Source of the DNA: Verpa conica
Taxonomy: Eukaryota > Ascomycota > Pezizomycetes > Pezizales > Morchellaceae
Assembly: GCA_033030425.1 (NCBI GenBank)
Contig: JAUFSD010000006.1
Location: 1,054,001-1,118,000 of the forward strand
DNA length: 64,000 nt
Direction: 5' to 3'
In this document: positions 22,478 to 31,929 of the stretch, in pieces
How the letters are laid out: every line of letters begins with the position of its first letter
How positions within the stretch are numbered: the stretch's first letter is position 1
Notes under the pieces: model-generated
The model's database searches: none
Told to the model about the DNA's origin: nothing
The model's input: the letters and a program-made list of their open reading frames with translations, nothing else
Made by a program: the position numbers and the translations under genes

Positions 22478-23350
22478 TTATTGTTTCGGAAGACACTTAA
22501 AGTAGACTATAAAACACACAAAGAAATAGTTCAAGCCACCAAAGATTAGGTACACTAGGTACACTATAGAACTCTATAAAACGTTTTAGTTAGAAAAAGA
22601 CCACCAAGGGTTTAGGTTAAAATTCTCTAGAAAACTTACCTTCGCTGCCGTAGTCCATCCTTGGTTCCACAGTGGAGGGAGTACAAACATAGACAACCCC
22701 ATGAAGTATGACATCAATGAGAAGCTCAGCAACATTCCTGGAACCTGGAGAACGTAGATAAACACGAAGTCTACGCGGTCCGGGTCCCTATCCCTAGAAA
22801 GAACTCTCCGCACCCTCTGTGGCCCTTCGGGATCGATACCAAAATTCGCGAATAGAATAATGTGGTGAAAGGCAATGATGACTGACACAAGGCTAAGGAC
22901 GATGCTGCCATACCAGGTACCGAGTGTAAACCAGGTAGCACTATCCTGTAAGCCGTTCCAGGAAAACGATGCAGTTACAGCTGATGCCACCACCGTACCC
23001 TATTTTTGGTGAGTTGGAAGTATGGTTACAGCTATGTAAGTGTTTACTTACCGACATAGCAACGTAACGGTACTCGGTCTTTTTATTATCGCACCAAAGC
23101 TCAATCATGCTATTCTGTGATTCAACTGGAATTATCTGGAGGATGTGAGCGACGGGCCTGCGTAAACATTCCCATGGCGTCGTTAGAATTAGCACACAGA
23201 TGTGGATTACCGCAGGAATTTCCGCGGAGAAATTTTCCAAACTCTGTTACTTGGGCGGTTAACAAAAATAGCTCTAATAAGGAAGGAAGGAGTGCATACC
23301 TCTTGAAAATCCTCAAAGAAACTCTTCAATTTATCTACTAAGCGCACCAT
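22478..23350 (-). CDS. Small four-helix membrane protein, unknown function
   Basis: Four exons (23350-23300, 23114-23052, 22999-22640, 22573-22478) give 189 residues, all with phase-0 junctions and GTATGC/GTAAGT-type donors. The short cytosolic-looking start MVRLVDKLKSFFEDF is followed by a segment with LWCDNKKTEYRY. Exon 3 then carries three hydrophobic spans around VVASAVTASFSW, GSIVLSLVSVIIAFHHII and VFIYVLQVPGMLLSFSLMSY. Exon 4 adds a last span (SSIVYLVYLIFGG ... FFVCFIVYF) after a CTAAC branch site. The last exon fits both frame and hydrophobicity, so the gene looks intact although it sits in repeat-like DNA. Exon 2 could start nine residues earlier at another AG. The family is not recognised. 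Confidence 0.7.
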
Positions 23351-26300
23351 TTTTTGTCTAATATAGAAATAGAAGTCACGATAACTAAGTGAGTGCCCAG
23401 GAATACAAGTAGTTAAGTATTCTAGCTACAGGATTCTAATAAAGTAGTAGCCCTCTTTATATATGCCCAAGTACGTACTGAAAAGGCGATGAATTAACTC
23501 TCGGTCTGTAGTTCTTAGCTCTACCCAGACTGCTGGGTCGTAGCTAAGTATTGAAATTCACCGCATCTTGAGGCTGTGAAGTGCGTGACCTAGGTGTAAT
23601 CTGTACCTAGGCTCTGGTTCGGGGGGGGGTCTAGGTTGGATGCTTGCATGCTCGGCGCTTGCGTGCGGCGAGCTTTTGCGACGTGTGTGATTGCTGCAAT
23701 GCACGATGTGGCCAACGGGTGGCGCGACTGAGACGGACAAATTTGCTTTTTTGGCGGAGAAAAAGAACGTCTATCAGAAACCCCTTTACTCTGTTTCCCT
23801 GCAGTCATCTCCTGGAGGGACAGAAGACTACAGTAACGTTGGTGTGCTCTTCCATAAGTACCATCTTCGTTACTGTGCTCTCAACACAGGGAAATAACAC
23901 TTTGGCGGGTATTCAGCGGCGTGTAAAGCCTATTCATACCAAAAGACCAACAACTTACACGCATGGAGCACACCAGCGATCGGATTGTTTTCACACCACA
24001 CCATCATTAACAAACAACTACCATGCAAAGAAGTACCGAGGGAGCAGACAAAGCGGTTACAATATCTACTCTCGGCCGCACGGTTAGAGTCTACAAAAAT
24101 AATAAGCACTTACGGCTCTCTACCAGATCAAGATTCACGCCGCAGGCCTAATTTTAAAGCCTGAACGACCAGTAGCATTTCAATTCAGTTAGGATATCGC
24201 TCGCGGGCCAGATCAGCAGAAGCAACAGCGCACCTATAAAGCATGAAGCATGTTTGGGGCCACCTGTACGACGCAAAGGATCTTCCTGGATATCACATCA
24301 CCGAACGAGGTCCCGCCGGAAGGCAGACTTGAACCAGCGATGGGACATACACGCTGTATCGAACACTCACATTGAGAGAATAATTCTTGCTGCCGGGCCT
24401 TTCACGACTTTCTTGGCAAAAAATAGCACCTCGTACAGACAGCTGACCTCCAAACATGAGCACTTGCTATAATGCTATGCAGCTTGAAGTCCAATTAGAA
24501 TATCAATAAGAATATAATTGAGGGGATAAAGATAGAAGACATTCTTCACCGCTTCTAGGGCTGCAAGGCTGATTATCATAGAGTCATACATTCACGATGC
24601 TTTCACTGCGGGACTAGCCGGCGCTGGGGATATCATCGGGCCAGGTGTAGCCATCTAATATGCTTAGCGGACCAATGACCTTTCTATGGTATGAGATGCT
24701 AACTGGACGAATGAGCGTAGAAGGATAACGTTAGAACCACGAGATCAACCAGTGACTGCAGCCAGCTCGAGTGATCTCTGATGATTTCATTTGCTAACCA
24801 CTAGCTTCGCCATACGGGGCCCGGGGATTCAAAGATCGCCGTAAAAGAAAAAAAAAAGAACAATAAAAGTCTGGGAAGTGAGCTGTACGAAACCCAGGAG
24901 ATGAGGGTCCTAGCATGGATGTAAAAGCCCTATGGGGAAGCCCGAAGAATACTGACTTCACGATGAAACGGGTGGGTTGAAAATCGGGCCCGCATGATCT
25001 CTCCCCAGGAAATCAGGTTAAAACTACCAGTAAAACTACCACTTCAAATAGAAGGCTGCATATATTGTCTAAGAAAGCCCAATCGCAACCTTCAATGCAG
25101 TGTCAAAGTGCGTGATATAACAGTACAGGGCTTGGTTATAATGTAAGGTTGACTTTAATTTTCACTTGATACTGAATCCTAAAAAGGTAGTATATCATCA
25201 TATCGGCATCGTCAGCCCCACAGAAACCAGTGACTGAGTAATTTTATTTGCTCAAGGGTACTTCCAAACTTGCATGAGTAGAGTTTATTAGCCAATGGTA
25301 GTTTTGGGGGGAGTTGAGACTTTGATAATAACACCTGCGGGAGAAAATGTAAGTCTAGAGCTGCTATTCCACGATCAATTTGGCTAGAAATGGCCCTGCC
25401 GCTTACCATTTTAAGACCTACAGAGCCTTGATGTCTTTGAAGATTTGCTGCTGTATATACACTTCGGTGCGGGCTAAGTAGTATATTTCTGTCACTTTTG
25501 GATCTTTTGTTCTCTTTCGGTCATTAGTTCCCAACACCTAAAAGGATTTTCTGCGCACGGTATCACCACCATGTGGAAGCTCTACGAGGCGTTCACTGAG
25601 AACTTTGGTCGTTCCACTATGAGATTATAATAAATGAAAGTTTACTAAAGTATCCAAGTAGCTACTTTGCCAAGATATACACTAGTTAATGGCCAGAAAG
25701 GGCCGCGAAGTAAACAACTATTGATATTCAAACACCTAATACCATCCAATAACTAATAAAATTCAAAACCTGTGCACTAGTATACCTTCCATATCTAGAG
25801 TCTCATGACCTACCCAGCAATATTTGATAATCAAATTATAACAGAGCTACTGTACTAAGAAGTACAGCACTGCGGTAATCCTGGATCTTCTGTCTGCTCA
25901 TGATTTAGTAGCGTCCCAAGAACGAGATGGGCTTGCCACACACTCCCTAAGGCTGACATATAGTGATGCCTTTGATTCGCATCAACCCTAGGAAACACCG
26001 TACAGATTTATCGTAGACATCAACTCTAACACAATTCCCACATAGGAGCCAGGCTAGAGGCCACTTCGTAGTAAGCTCACTGTGGAGAGAGCTAGAGTGT
26101 CCCTAGACTGATATTGAGGGCCGGACCATACCGCGGGCTAAACCTACGACTATTCGAAGATGCCTAGATGAGCAGGTCAGTTTTGGGTCGATCTCCCGTC
26201 GTTAAAGCATGTATACTGGGTCATTGAAGGAAACCAAGAAGGCTGTTTTTCCTGAGACATGGGACTGTAGCCCCCCGAACATGAGCTCGGGATCGACTCG

Positions 26301-26420
26301 TAGCGTTGCCTGTAACTCTAACCCGTAACTTCTGCCCCAGCACTACTGGTGCTACAGCACAAGGGGGCTTACAAGATTGTGAGTAGGCTTTAAATTTGCT
26401 TAGGTATAAGAACTTACACC
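23351..26420. other. AT-rich gene-free block
   Basis: About 3 kb without a supportable gene. Short frames around 23560-24090 overlap on both strands and have no domain. Isolated Pol III B-box-like words appear (for example on the minus strand near 24325-24340), but no tRNA can be folded around them. Confidence 0.5.
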
Positions 26421-26516
26421 GCGTCCATGGCGTAATGGCAGCTTCCTTGAATGAACCCCACTGGTTGGCGAAAAACGGACCGGGAAGAGAGTGAGGTTCA
26501 TTTCCTCACGGGCGCG
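26421..26516 (+). ncRNA. tRNA-like sequence with Pol III box A and box B
   Basis: The block starts GCGTCCA and ends CGGGCGC, which pair at six of seven positions as an acceptor stem. TGGCGTAATGG just after the 5' strand fits box A. A perfect 5-bp T-stem, TGAGG/CCTCA, encloses the loop TTCATTT, and GGTTCATTTCC resembles box B. CTTCC (26442-26446) can pair with GGAAG (26483-26487) as an anticodon stem, but 36 bases lie between them, so an intron or an insertion would be needed. A T run near 26527 could end transcription. The D-arm is short and position 58 is T rather than A. It may be a decayed tRNA or a tRNA-derived SINE head. No anticodon is assigned. Confidence 0.35.
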
Positions 26517-26682
26517 GTCCCTCCTCCTTTTTTATTTATTTTTCAACCTTCTAACCCATTCTTACGCGATAATCCATCTTTATGCAGCTTGACCTTAACG
26601 AACTCTGATTTAGGTTTAGAGTCAAGTACGTGCTGCTTATCTGCCAACCTTTTTCATAACTTTAATCACCTCTAACGAGATA

Positions 26683-26868
26683 CAGGAGAAGCTGGCTATA
26701 AGAATACGGCCGAGAACAAAAATTACCGCAAACTTGGAACATTCTTATAAAAGAGTTTTCTAGCCCAACGCAGAAAAATCATTGACAGATATAGTCTAGC
26801 AAGGCTCTTTTAAGCCCTTGTACTAAGGATATTCTTATAGATGATATTAATATAGCCAGCTTCTCCTA
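26683..26868. mobile_element. TA-flanked MITE, 186 bp (family shared with 49607)
   Basis: Terminal inverted repeats read CAGGAGAAGCTGGCTATA on the left and TAGGAGAAGCTGGCTATA (complement) on the right, with TA at both flanks (26681-26682, 26869-26870). A subterminal CTATAAGAATACGG faces a copy, complement CTATAAGAATA, near the other end. The interior contains GATATAGTCTAG. It encodes nothing. Ends and target site suggest the Tc1/mariner-pogo group. Shared internal words tie it to the element at 49607-49769. Confidence 0.8.
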
Positions 26869-27895
26869 TATCATGCCACCAGCTTAGAACCTTGGCGAGA
26901 AGTACAGATTGGTTTAAAATCTTGAGTTCGAACACCATGGATATCCAATAAATGGCTGTAGACGTTCCTGGGATATTATATATAAATTCATACTATTGGA
27001 CTTTTCCTCCGAGGGAAAAAACCAGCTCGCCCCTCATGGACTGAAACCATTCCCGGATTATATTTATACAACTTTCTGTCCAATTCATACGATAATCACT
27101 CCTAATTTGCAGACCTAGGTCCCTTGGCCAATGTAGTGATGTTTTTTAAGGTAGATTAGGGCTACACATAGGGGTACGCCTTGCTGTGTGGATAGGTGGG
27201 AAGTAACATACAGTCAAACGGCGCTAGCCCTGTATATATCGCTAGGAGATGCGTTAATAGAGTCGGTGCTGGCTCATCACTAAAATACTCTCATGACCGT
27301 AACATACGGTGAGAAGATCTATAGTTCTATTAGCAAATTTAGAAACTTTTAACAAGCTTATTAAAACAATTATAATCACTGAAAGTTAGGAAATGATATA
27401 TTAAGAGGGGGACTCTAACCTAATTTGGAAGGCTTGGTAGATCTTACCGGATATGGCCTAGAAGACCCTCTCCGTTAATTATATTCTTAAAGAGAAATTT
27501 ATATACTGTACAGACCTGGGGCCAGGTCGTGTGGGGTGGTGCTGATCGTTAATAATCAGATAATCTTTTGCCATACTGAGGTAACGGGCCCTTGGATCCT
27601 GGGGAGTAGACTCTTGGCAAACGTACAATACGAGGTCTCTTTCAATAATCCCTACTATTCGCAGTAGTACAGTCCAACTAGATAAGACTTCTGCGCTTAC
27701 AGCGGGGGAATAAAATAATAATTAAACTTGATTTGGTAAACATTACATTGTTGATTTGTCCGTAGCTTCAAAAAGCTATGTGGACTACGTTGCTACGCAG
27801 ATTTCTTTCCCGGGTCAGCCAGAAACCCACCCATACATAAACCGCGCACTGCAGTTGTAGCTGATCTGGCTTATAAATCAGTAAAGTAAGAAGGG
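26869..27895. other. AT-rich spacer upstream of the alpha/beta hydrolase
   Basis: About 1 kb with no coding signal. A word resembling Pol III box B, GAGTTCGAACACC, occurs near 26928-26940 directly beside the MITE, but no complete tRNA folds. The right end becomes the promoter of the hydrolase gene. Confidence 0.45.
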
Positions 27896-27902
27896 TATAA
27901 AG
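27896..27902 (+). promoter_or_regulatory. TATA box of the alpha/beta hydrolase gene
   Basis: TATAAAG lies 88 bases before the chosen ATG at 27990 and only 16 bases before an in-frame ATG at 27918. A transcript would start too far downstream to use the earlier ATG well, so this box decides the start. Confidence 0.5.
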
Positions 27903-27989
27903 AGGGGTTATAGAATTGTGGAGACGAGAGTACCCATCCCTATAAGTTCTCTCCTGCCAGTTTCGGTTTCAAAAGTAGAACACCTAAAA

Positions 27990-28974
27990 ATGACGGGATC
28001 AGACCGCCGCGATATCGAATTTATAGCTCTTGATGGAGTTATACTTCGAGGTTGGTTCTATCCTGCAGGTCAGAACTCTCCGTCGATAATCATCAGCCAC
28101 GGCGTTTGTAGACCCATTTCTTCAATCTACCACTTTATATTTTATAGAAATACAATAGCAATTAATAGCGCTAATACTGATTTATTTGCTCTAGATGGCC
28201 TGTCTAAAAGAATGGTACCTTGACACCTTGGCTGAGCGTTTCCAAAGCGCCGGCATCGCTGCTCTAGTCTACGACCACCGCAACTTCGGTGCTTCTGATG
28301 GTACACCTCGGCATGAGATCAACCCGGACGCCCAGCAATCTGATGTTCATGATGCCGTTTCCTTTCTCCTCGCCCTACCCGAGCAAGTCGACCCTGCAAA
28401 ACTTTCAATCCTTGGCTATAGTTACTCCTCCGCACACGCCATTAAATCTGCCTACGTTGACCGTCGTATAAAAGCGGTGGTATCGTTATCCAGCTTTCTC
28501 AGCGGTGATTGGCTCCTCTCCTGGGTTTATCCCGACCGGGCTTCTATAGACAAGATAATATGGGAGGACCGTGTATTGCGCCAAGGCGGTGCCGAGCCAG
28601 CATATTTCCCAGTCGCCTGGACTCCTGAGACGCCTGATAATAGTTTCTTCTCAGCACCAGATGCGATTGAGTTTTACACGAGAATGAAAGCAGAGAAGTC
28701 GCCAATGTGGCAGAACCGTATCACCGTTGAGAGTGTGCTGTGGATGCGTGGATGTCAGGCGGAAACTTATCTACCGTTGTTGGCACCGACGCCGTTGTTG
28801 ATGATAGTGGATCAGGCTACGGCGGATACTTATAGGCCAGCGTTTGAACAGGCCAAAGAGCCAAAGGAGTTTGCTGTTGTCCCAGGGGGACATTTTGATG
28901 TTTTGGTAGGGGAGAACGGGAAGAAGGTTTTTGAGACTGCACTGGCTTTCTTGAAGCGCGAATTAGATATTTAG
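27990..28974 (+). CDS. Alpha/beta hydrolase
   Basis: Two exons (27990-28103, 28195-28974) give 297 residues. The intron (GTTTGT donor, CTCTAG acceptor) falls right after the oxyanion SHG motif. The core fits alpha/beta hydrolases of the fungal polyketide transferase/thiohydrolase type (FYPAGQ, SHG, LVYDHRNFGASDG). The nucleophile elbow is GYSYS with S114, D244 in LLMIVDQ is a candidate acid, and H271 in PGGHFD completes the triad. The third position of the usual GxSxG is Ser, which is unusual but known in related proteins. No signal peptide is seen, so it is probably cytosolic. The substrate cannot be read from sequence, and no polyketide or peptide synthase lies in the window. Confidence 0.85.
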
Positions 28975-29326
28975 GTAGTGTTTGGGTAAAAGATGAGTAA
29001 CTCTATTATGAATTCGTAGGATAAATACTTGATGGGGTCTCTGTTTGAATACAACTAGTCTACTAGAGCATACGTAAATCACCACTACTCTAAATACCTA
29101 AGTCCCACAAGGTCTCCTAAATCTTCAACTTGCATAAGCGAGTGATATACCATGAATAAATATTTACAGTTTAATTTCCTAGTTGTTATTACAGGTACTC
29201 TTTTACCAGATCATTTTAGAGCCCTTGAGGGATGTGCTATTCGTAGTTATGTTATAATCTTTCGATTAGAGTAGTACGTGACAGCTATTTAGTACTTCTA
29301 TTGCGTATTTAATTCATAACACTCTA
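28975..29326. other. Convergent 3' intergenic region (hydrolase / GH6)
   Basis: AT-rich spacer between converging genes, with no coding sequence seen. Confidence 0.5.
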
Positions 29327-30746
29327 CTAAAACCACGTGGGAGCAAGAGGAGGGTTGGCATTCTTTACAAGAGTCTTTGTGAACTCATTAAACCAAAGCC
29401 CAGCCTCAGGTGCAGGCACATCCGCAACCGGTGATATACACATTGTATCGAACCTAGCTGATGTCGAGTCGCTAGTTCCGTCACTCTCACCACCTATTAT
29501 AACTATCAGTAAGATACTTCTACCATAGGGACATTCAAGAAGGCACTTACCAGGCTTAACCCAGACCAATGCATCAACCAAAGTATCGTTTGTAAGAGTA
29601 GTAGGTCGTGATCCGTAGCCAGCACCTTTGACGTTACACCACTGGCCCCATTCCTGCCTGATACCAAGTTTACCAGCACGTCCCTGATCGATGATGAAGT
29701 GTGCTGGGAAGCCCTCAGCCACAAGGTATGGTGCGAGGGAGTTGACATAGTGGGATTCGTCCCATGAGTTGGACCACTCAGTAAAGTTCTCGCGGGGGAC
29801 AGCAATATATGCTATAACCACCCCAAACGTCAGTCACCCGAGTATTTTAATCTTCAATAATGAAGAACTTACCGTTATAGTTAGAAACGTTAGTAGCCAA
29901 TCCTCTGACCTTAGCCGAACCAGTCGTAGAGTTTCCATTCGCAATCGCCAAGACCTCCGAAAACAGCTTGGCAGAAGGCTCAAGGTTACCATCCCAGCCC
30001 AACCACCCGCCGTGGGCAGCATCCAGATAGAGGTGGACATTCGAGAACTGGAGCTTCTTGATAGCGTAGGCGACACCTTCCTTGTAGGCGGTGGCAGCAC
30101 CGGCGCACTTCTCGACGGCCAAATTGGTGACCAAGTTAGCCAATGAATCGGGTTCGAGGATGACGGCAAAGGTCAGTTCTTTAGCTTTCTGGGTAGAAAG
30201 CTCCTTGGCGACACCTAGGGGATATATTAATATTGGTAATATCTAAAGGGAGCAGAGAATACTAACTATCGATGAACAGCTTGTATTTGTTGAGGCCGTC
30301 CTGGTTGATTTTAAGCTCACCGTCAGAGGCCTTTGCTGAGCAATCACGGTCAGGCAGATTGTAGACGACAAGCTCGACGATCTGCTGCTTGCGAGATATA
30401 GTTTGGAGAGTGAGTGCCTCAGTGATGTATCCCGAAATTCCTGAGACCTACAAAGCTTTTATATTAGTCTCTTTATCGTAGCTAATTATCAAGCATAAGG
30501 TATGAATACATCAGCGGTTGCACTGATCCATGCAAAGGTCCCAGTACGCTGGACAGTCTTAGTCTTCGCAGCGCTCAACCAATCACCTTCAGCGATGAAG
30601 GAACTAATTGTCTCCTCGAGCTTAGCAGCGTACTTGGAATTAGCATAGAAAGCCTTTCCCTCGAAAGGATTTCCGCTTGCCGCGATTGTCGGCGCCGCAA
30701 GGGCGACTGGGACAGTGGCAAGAGCAAGGAGTGACTGAAGCAACAT
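29327..30746 (-). CDS. Secreted GH6 cellobiohydrolase without a cellulose-binding module
   Basis: Five exons (30746-30510, 30447-30267, 30214-29873, 29811-29551, 29493-29327) give 395 residues. Residues 1-18 (MLLQSLLALATVPVALAA) are a signal peptide, so the enzyme is exported. GH6 enzymes release cellobiose from cellulose chain ends. YNLPDRDC carries D114 and EPDSLANLVTN carries D162, matching the two catalytic-site aspartates D175 and D221 of Trichoderma Cel6A with nearly the same spacing. HLYLDAAHGGWLGW and IDQGRAGKLGIRQEWGQWC are further family blocks. There is no CBM1 or linker, so it is a bare catalytic domain. A longer N-terminus would begin upstream of the TATA box and is rejected. Confidence 0.94.
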
Positions 30747-30833
30747 CGATAAATATGAGGGGCTTTGGAATGGAGAGCCTGTTAAAGTTGGTGGAGAAAA
30801 AAAGGCATTTGTGGGCAGCGGTGGGAGGGGAGG

Positions 30834-30840
30834 TTTTATA
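30834..30840 (-). promoter_or_regulatory. TATA box of the GH6 gene
   Basis: TATAAAA on the minus strand lies 88 bases upstream of the signal-peptide ATG at 30746, the same spacing as at the neighbouring hydrolase gene. Confidence 0.5.
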
Positions 30841-31929
30841 CTCGAAATATTCCAATATTTGCTCAAAGTCTGCGCTAAATATGAAGCTATCCGATACTTT
30901 ATTTTCCCCCCTCACTTAGCCCCACAGTCATGTTAAAAGCTACATCCACCTGAAATATAAGTATCTTAACTCTGTTTCCCCGGATTTAAAGTAGATCTTC
31001 CCCGGTACCTGCATGCCACGGAATATTACAAGGATACATCCGGAGCGATGGAAACAGTACCGCCTTGGCAGATTGCGGGTTAATTTCAGATAATCCTTGG
31101 TAAGTACCAGTTATCCTAGTTTCGGAAACGAGGCCCCGTCTTCTAGAATGCCTACTATGAATATGGCTCCAAGTCTACTAAATTTTTATTACGGCCAAAG
31201 TGTCTTGGGGGCTTCCCTGATCGGGACTACGGGCCTTTAGCCGTTATCCCATGTAAGGCTCACTTATTTTATAGAGAATACTAGGTGCTTCCTATCTATC
31301 TGGTAGGATTAAACAAGGAGTACAGTAATTATATACCCTCGTAAAGAGTAGATGTCATCCGGGGAGCGCTTCCCGCTTGGACTCCTGTAATTGTATATTA
31401 CCGCCTCCTCCAGATCTTCTTGCTCTCTACGCGGTAATCCGAGGTCTTGGGAACGTAGTCATACCTCTATTTGTAAACTCTGTCCGGATCACGCAATAAT
31501 TTCTACATTATTCGTATATGAAATCTTTAAAATTAGATTAGGCCTTTTTATAGACAGGTTATGGCTAGAGTAACGCCGGAGAATCTTGGATACAGGGTAT
31601 AGCAGGGTGGTACTATATAAATTATTTCTTGGGAATTATTAAGGTGATAGGCTTCACTTTAAGATCACGTGGGGACAAAATCTTAAATAATAGCTTCTAC
31701 CGAGTTGCCTACTATGCTCGTACTAACCGCTTACAGATACTCTAGAAAAACCCTACTATAATTATCTATTACATTGACCGGCCCATAAACTACCAGACAG
31801 TTTATAATTCCTTTATAGAGGTTACTTAGACAAAGTAACAGTTAATACAAACAAATATTTAGTGGGACACGTGATATTTATTTCGTATTATAATTATAAT
31901 GAAACCACTATAAAAAGGGCTAAATGCCT
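30841..31929. other. AT-rich spacer, no gene seen
   Basis: About 1.1 kb of AT-rich DNA with frequent stops. The left end is the GH6 promoter; the right end must hold the 3' end of the F-box gene. No other signal was recognised. Confidence 0.5.

Noticed and set aside
24780..24840. Minus-strand CTAGTGGTTAG word resembling a tRNA D-arm
   Set aside because: No acceptor stem or anticodon arm could be folded around it.
27918..27989. In-frame earlier ATG for the alpha/beta hydrolase
   Set aside because: It lies only 16 bases after the TATA box; the ATG at 27990 has a better spacing and an A-rich context.
30747..30866. N-terminal extension of the GH6 protein from 30866
   Set aside because: It would begin upstream of the TATA box at 30834-30840 and would bury the signal peptide inside the protein.
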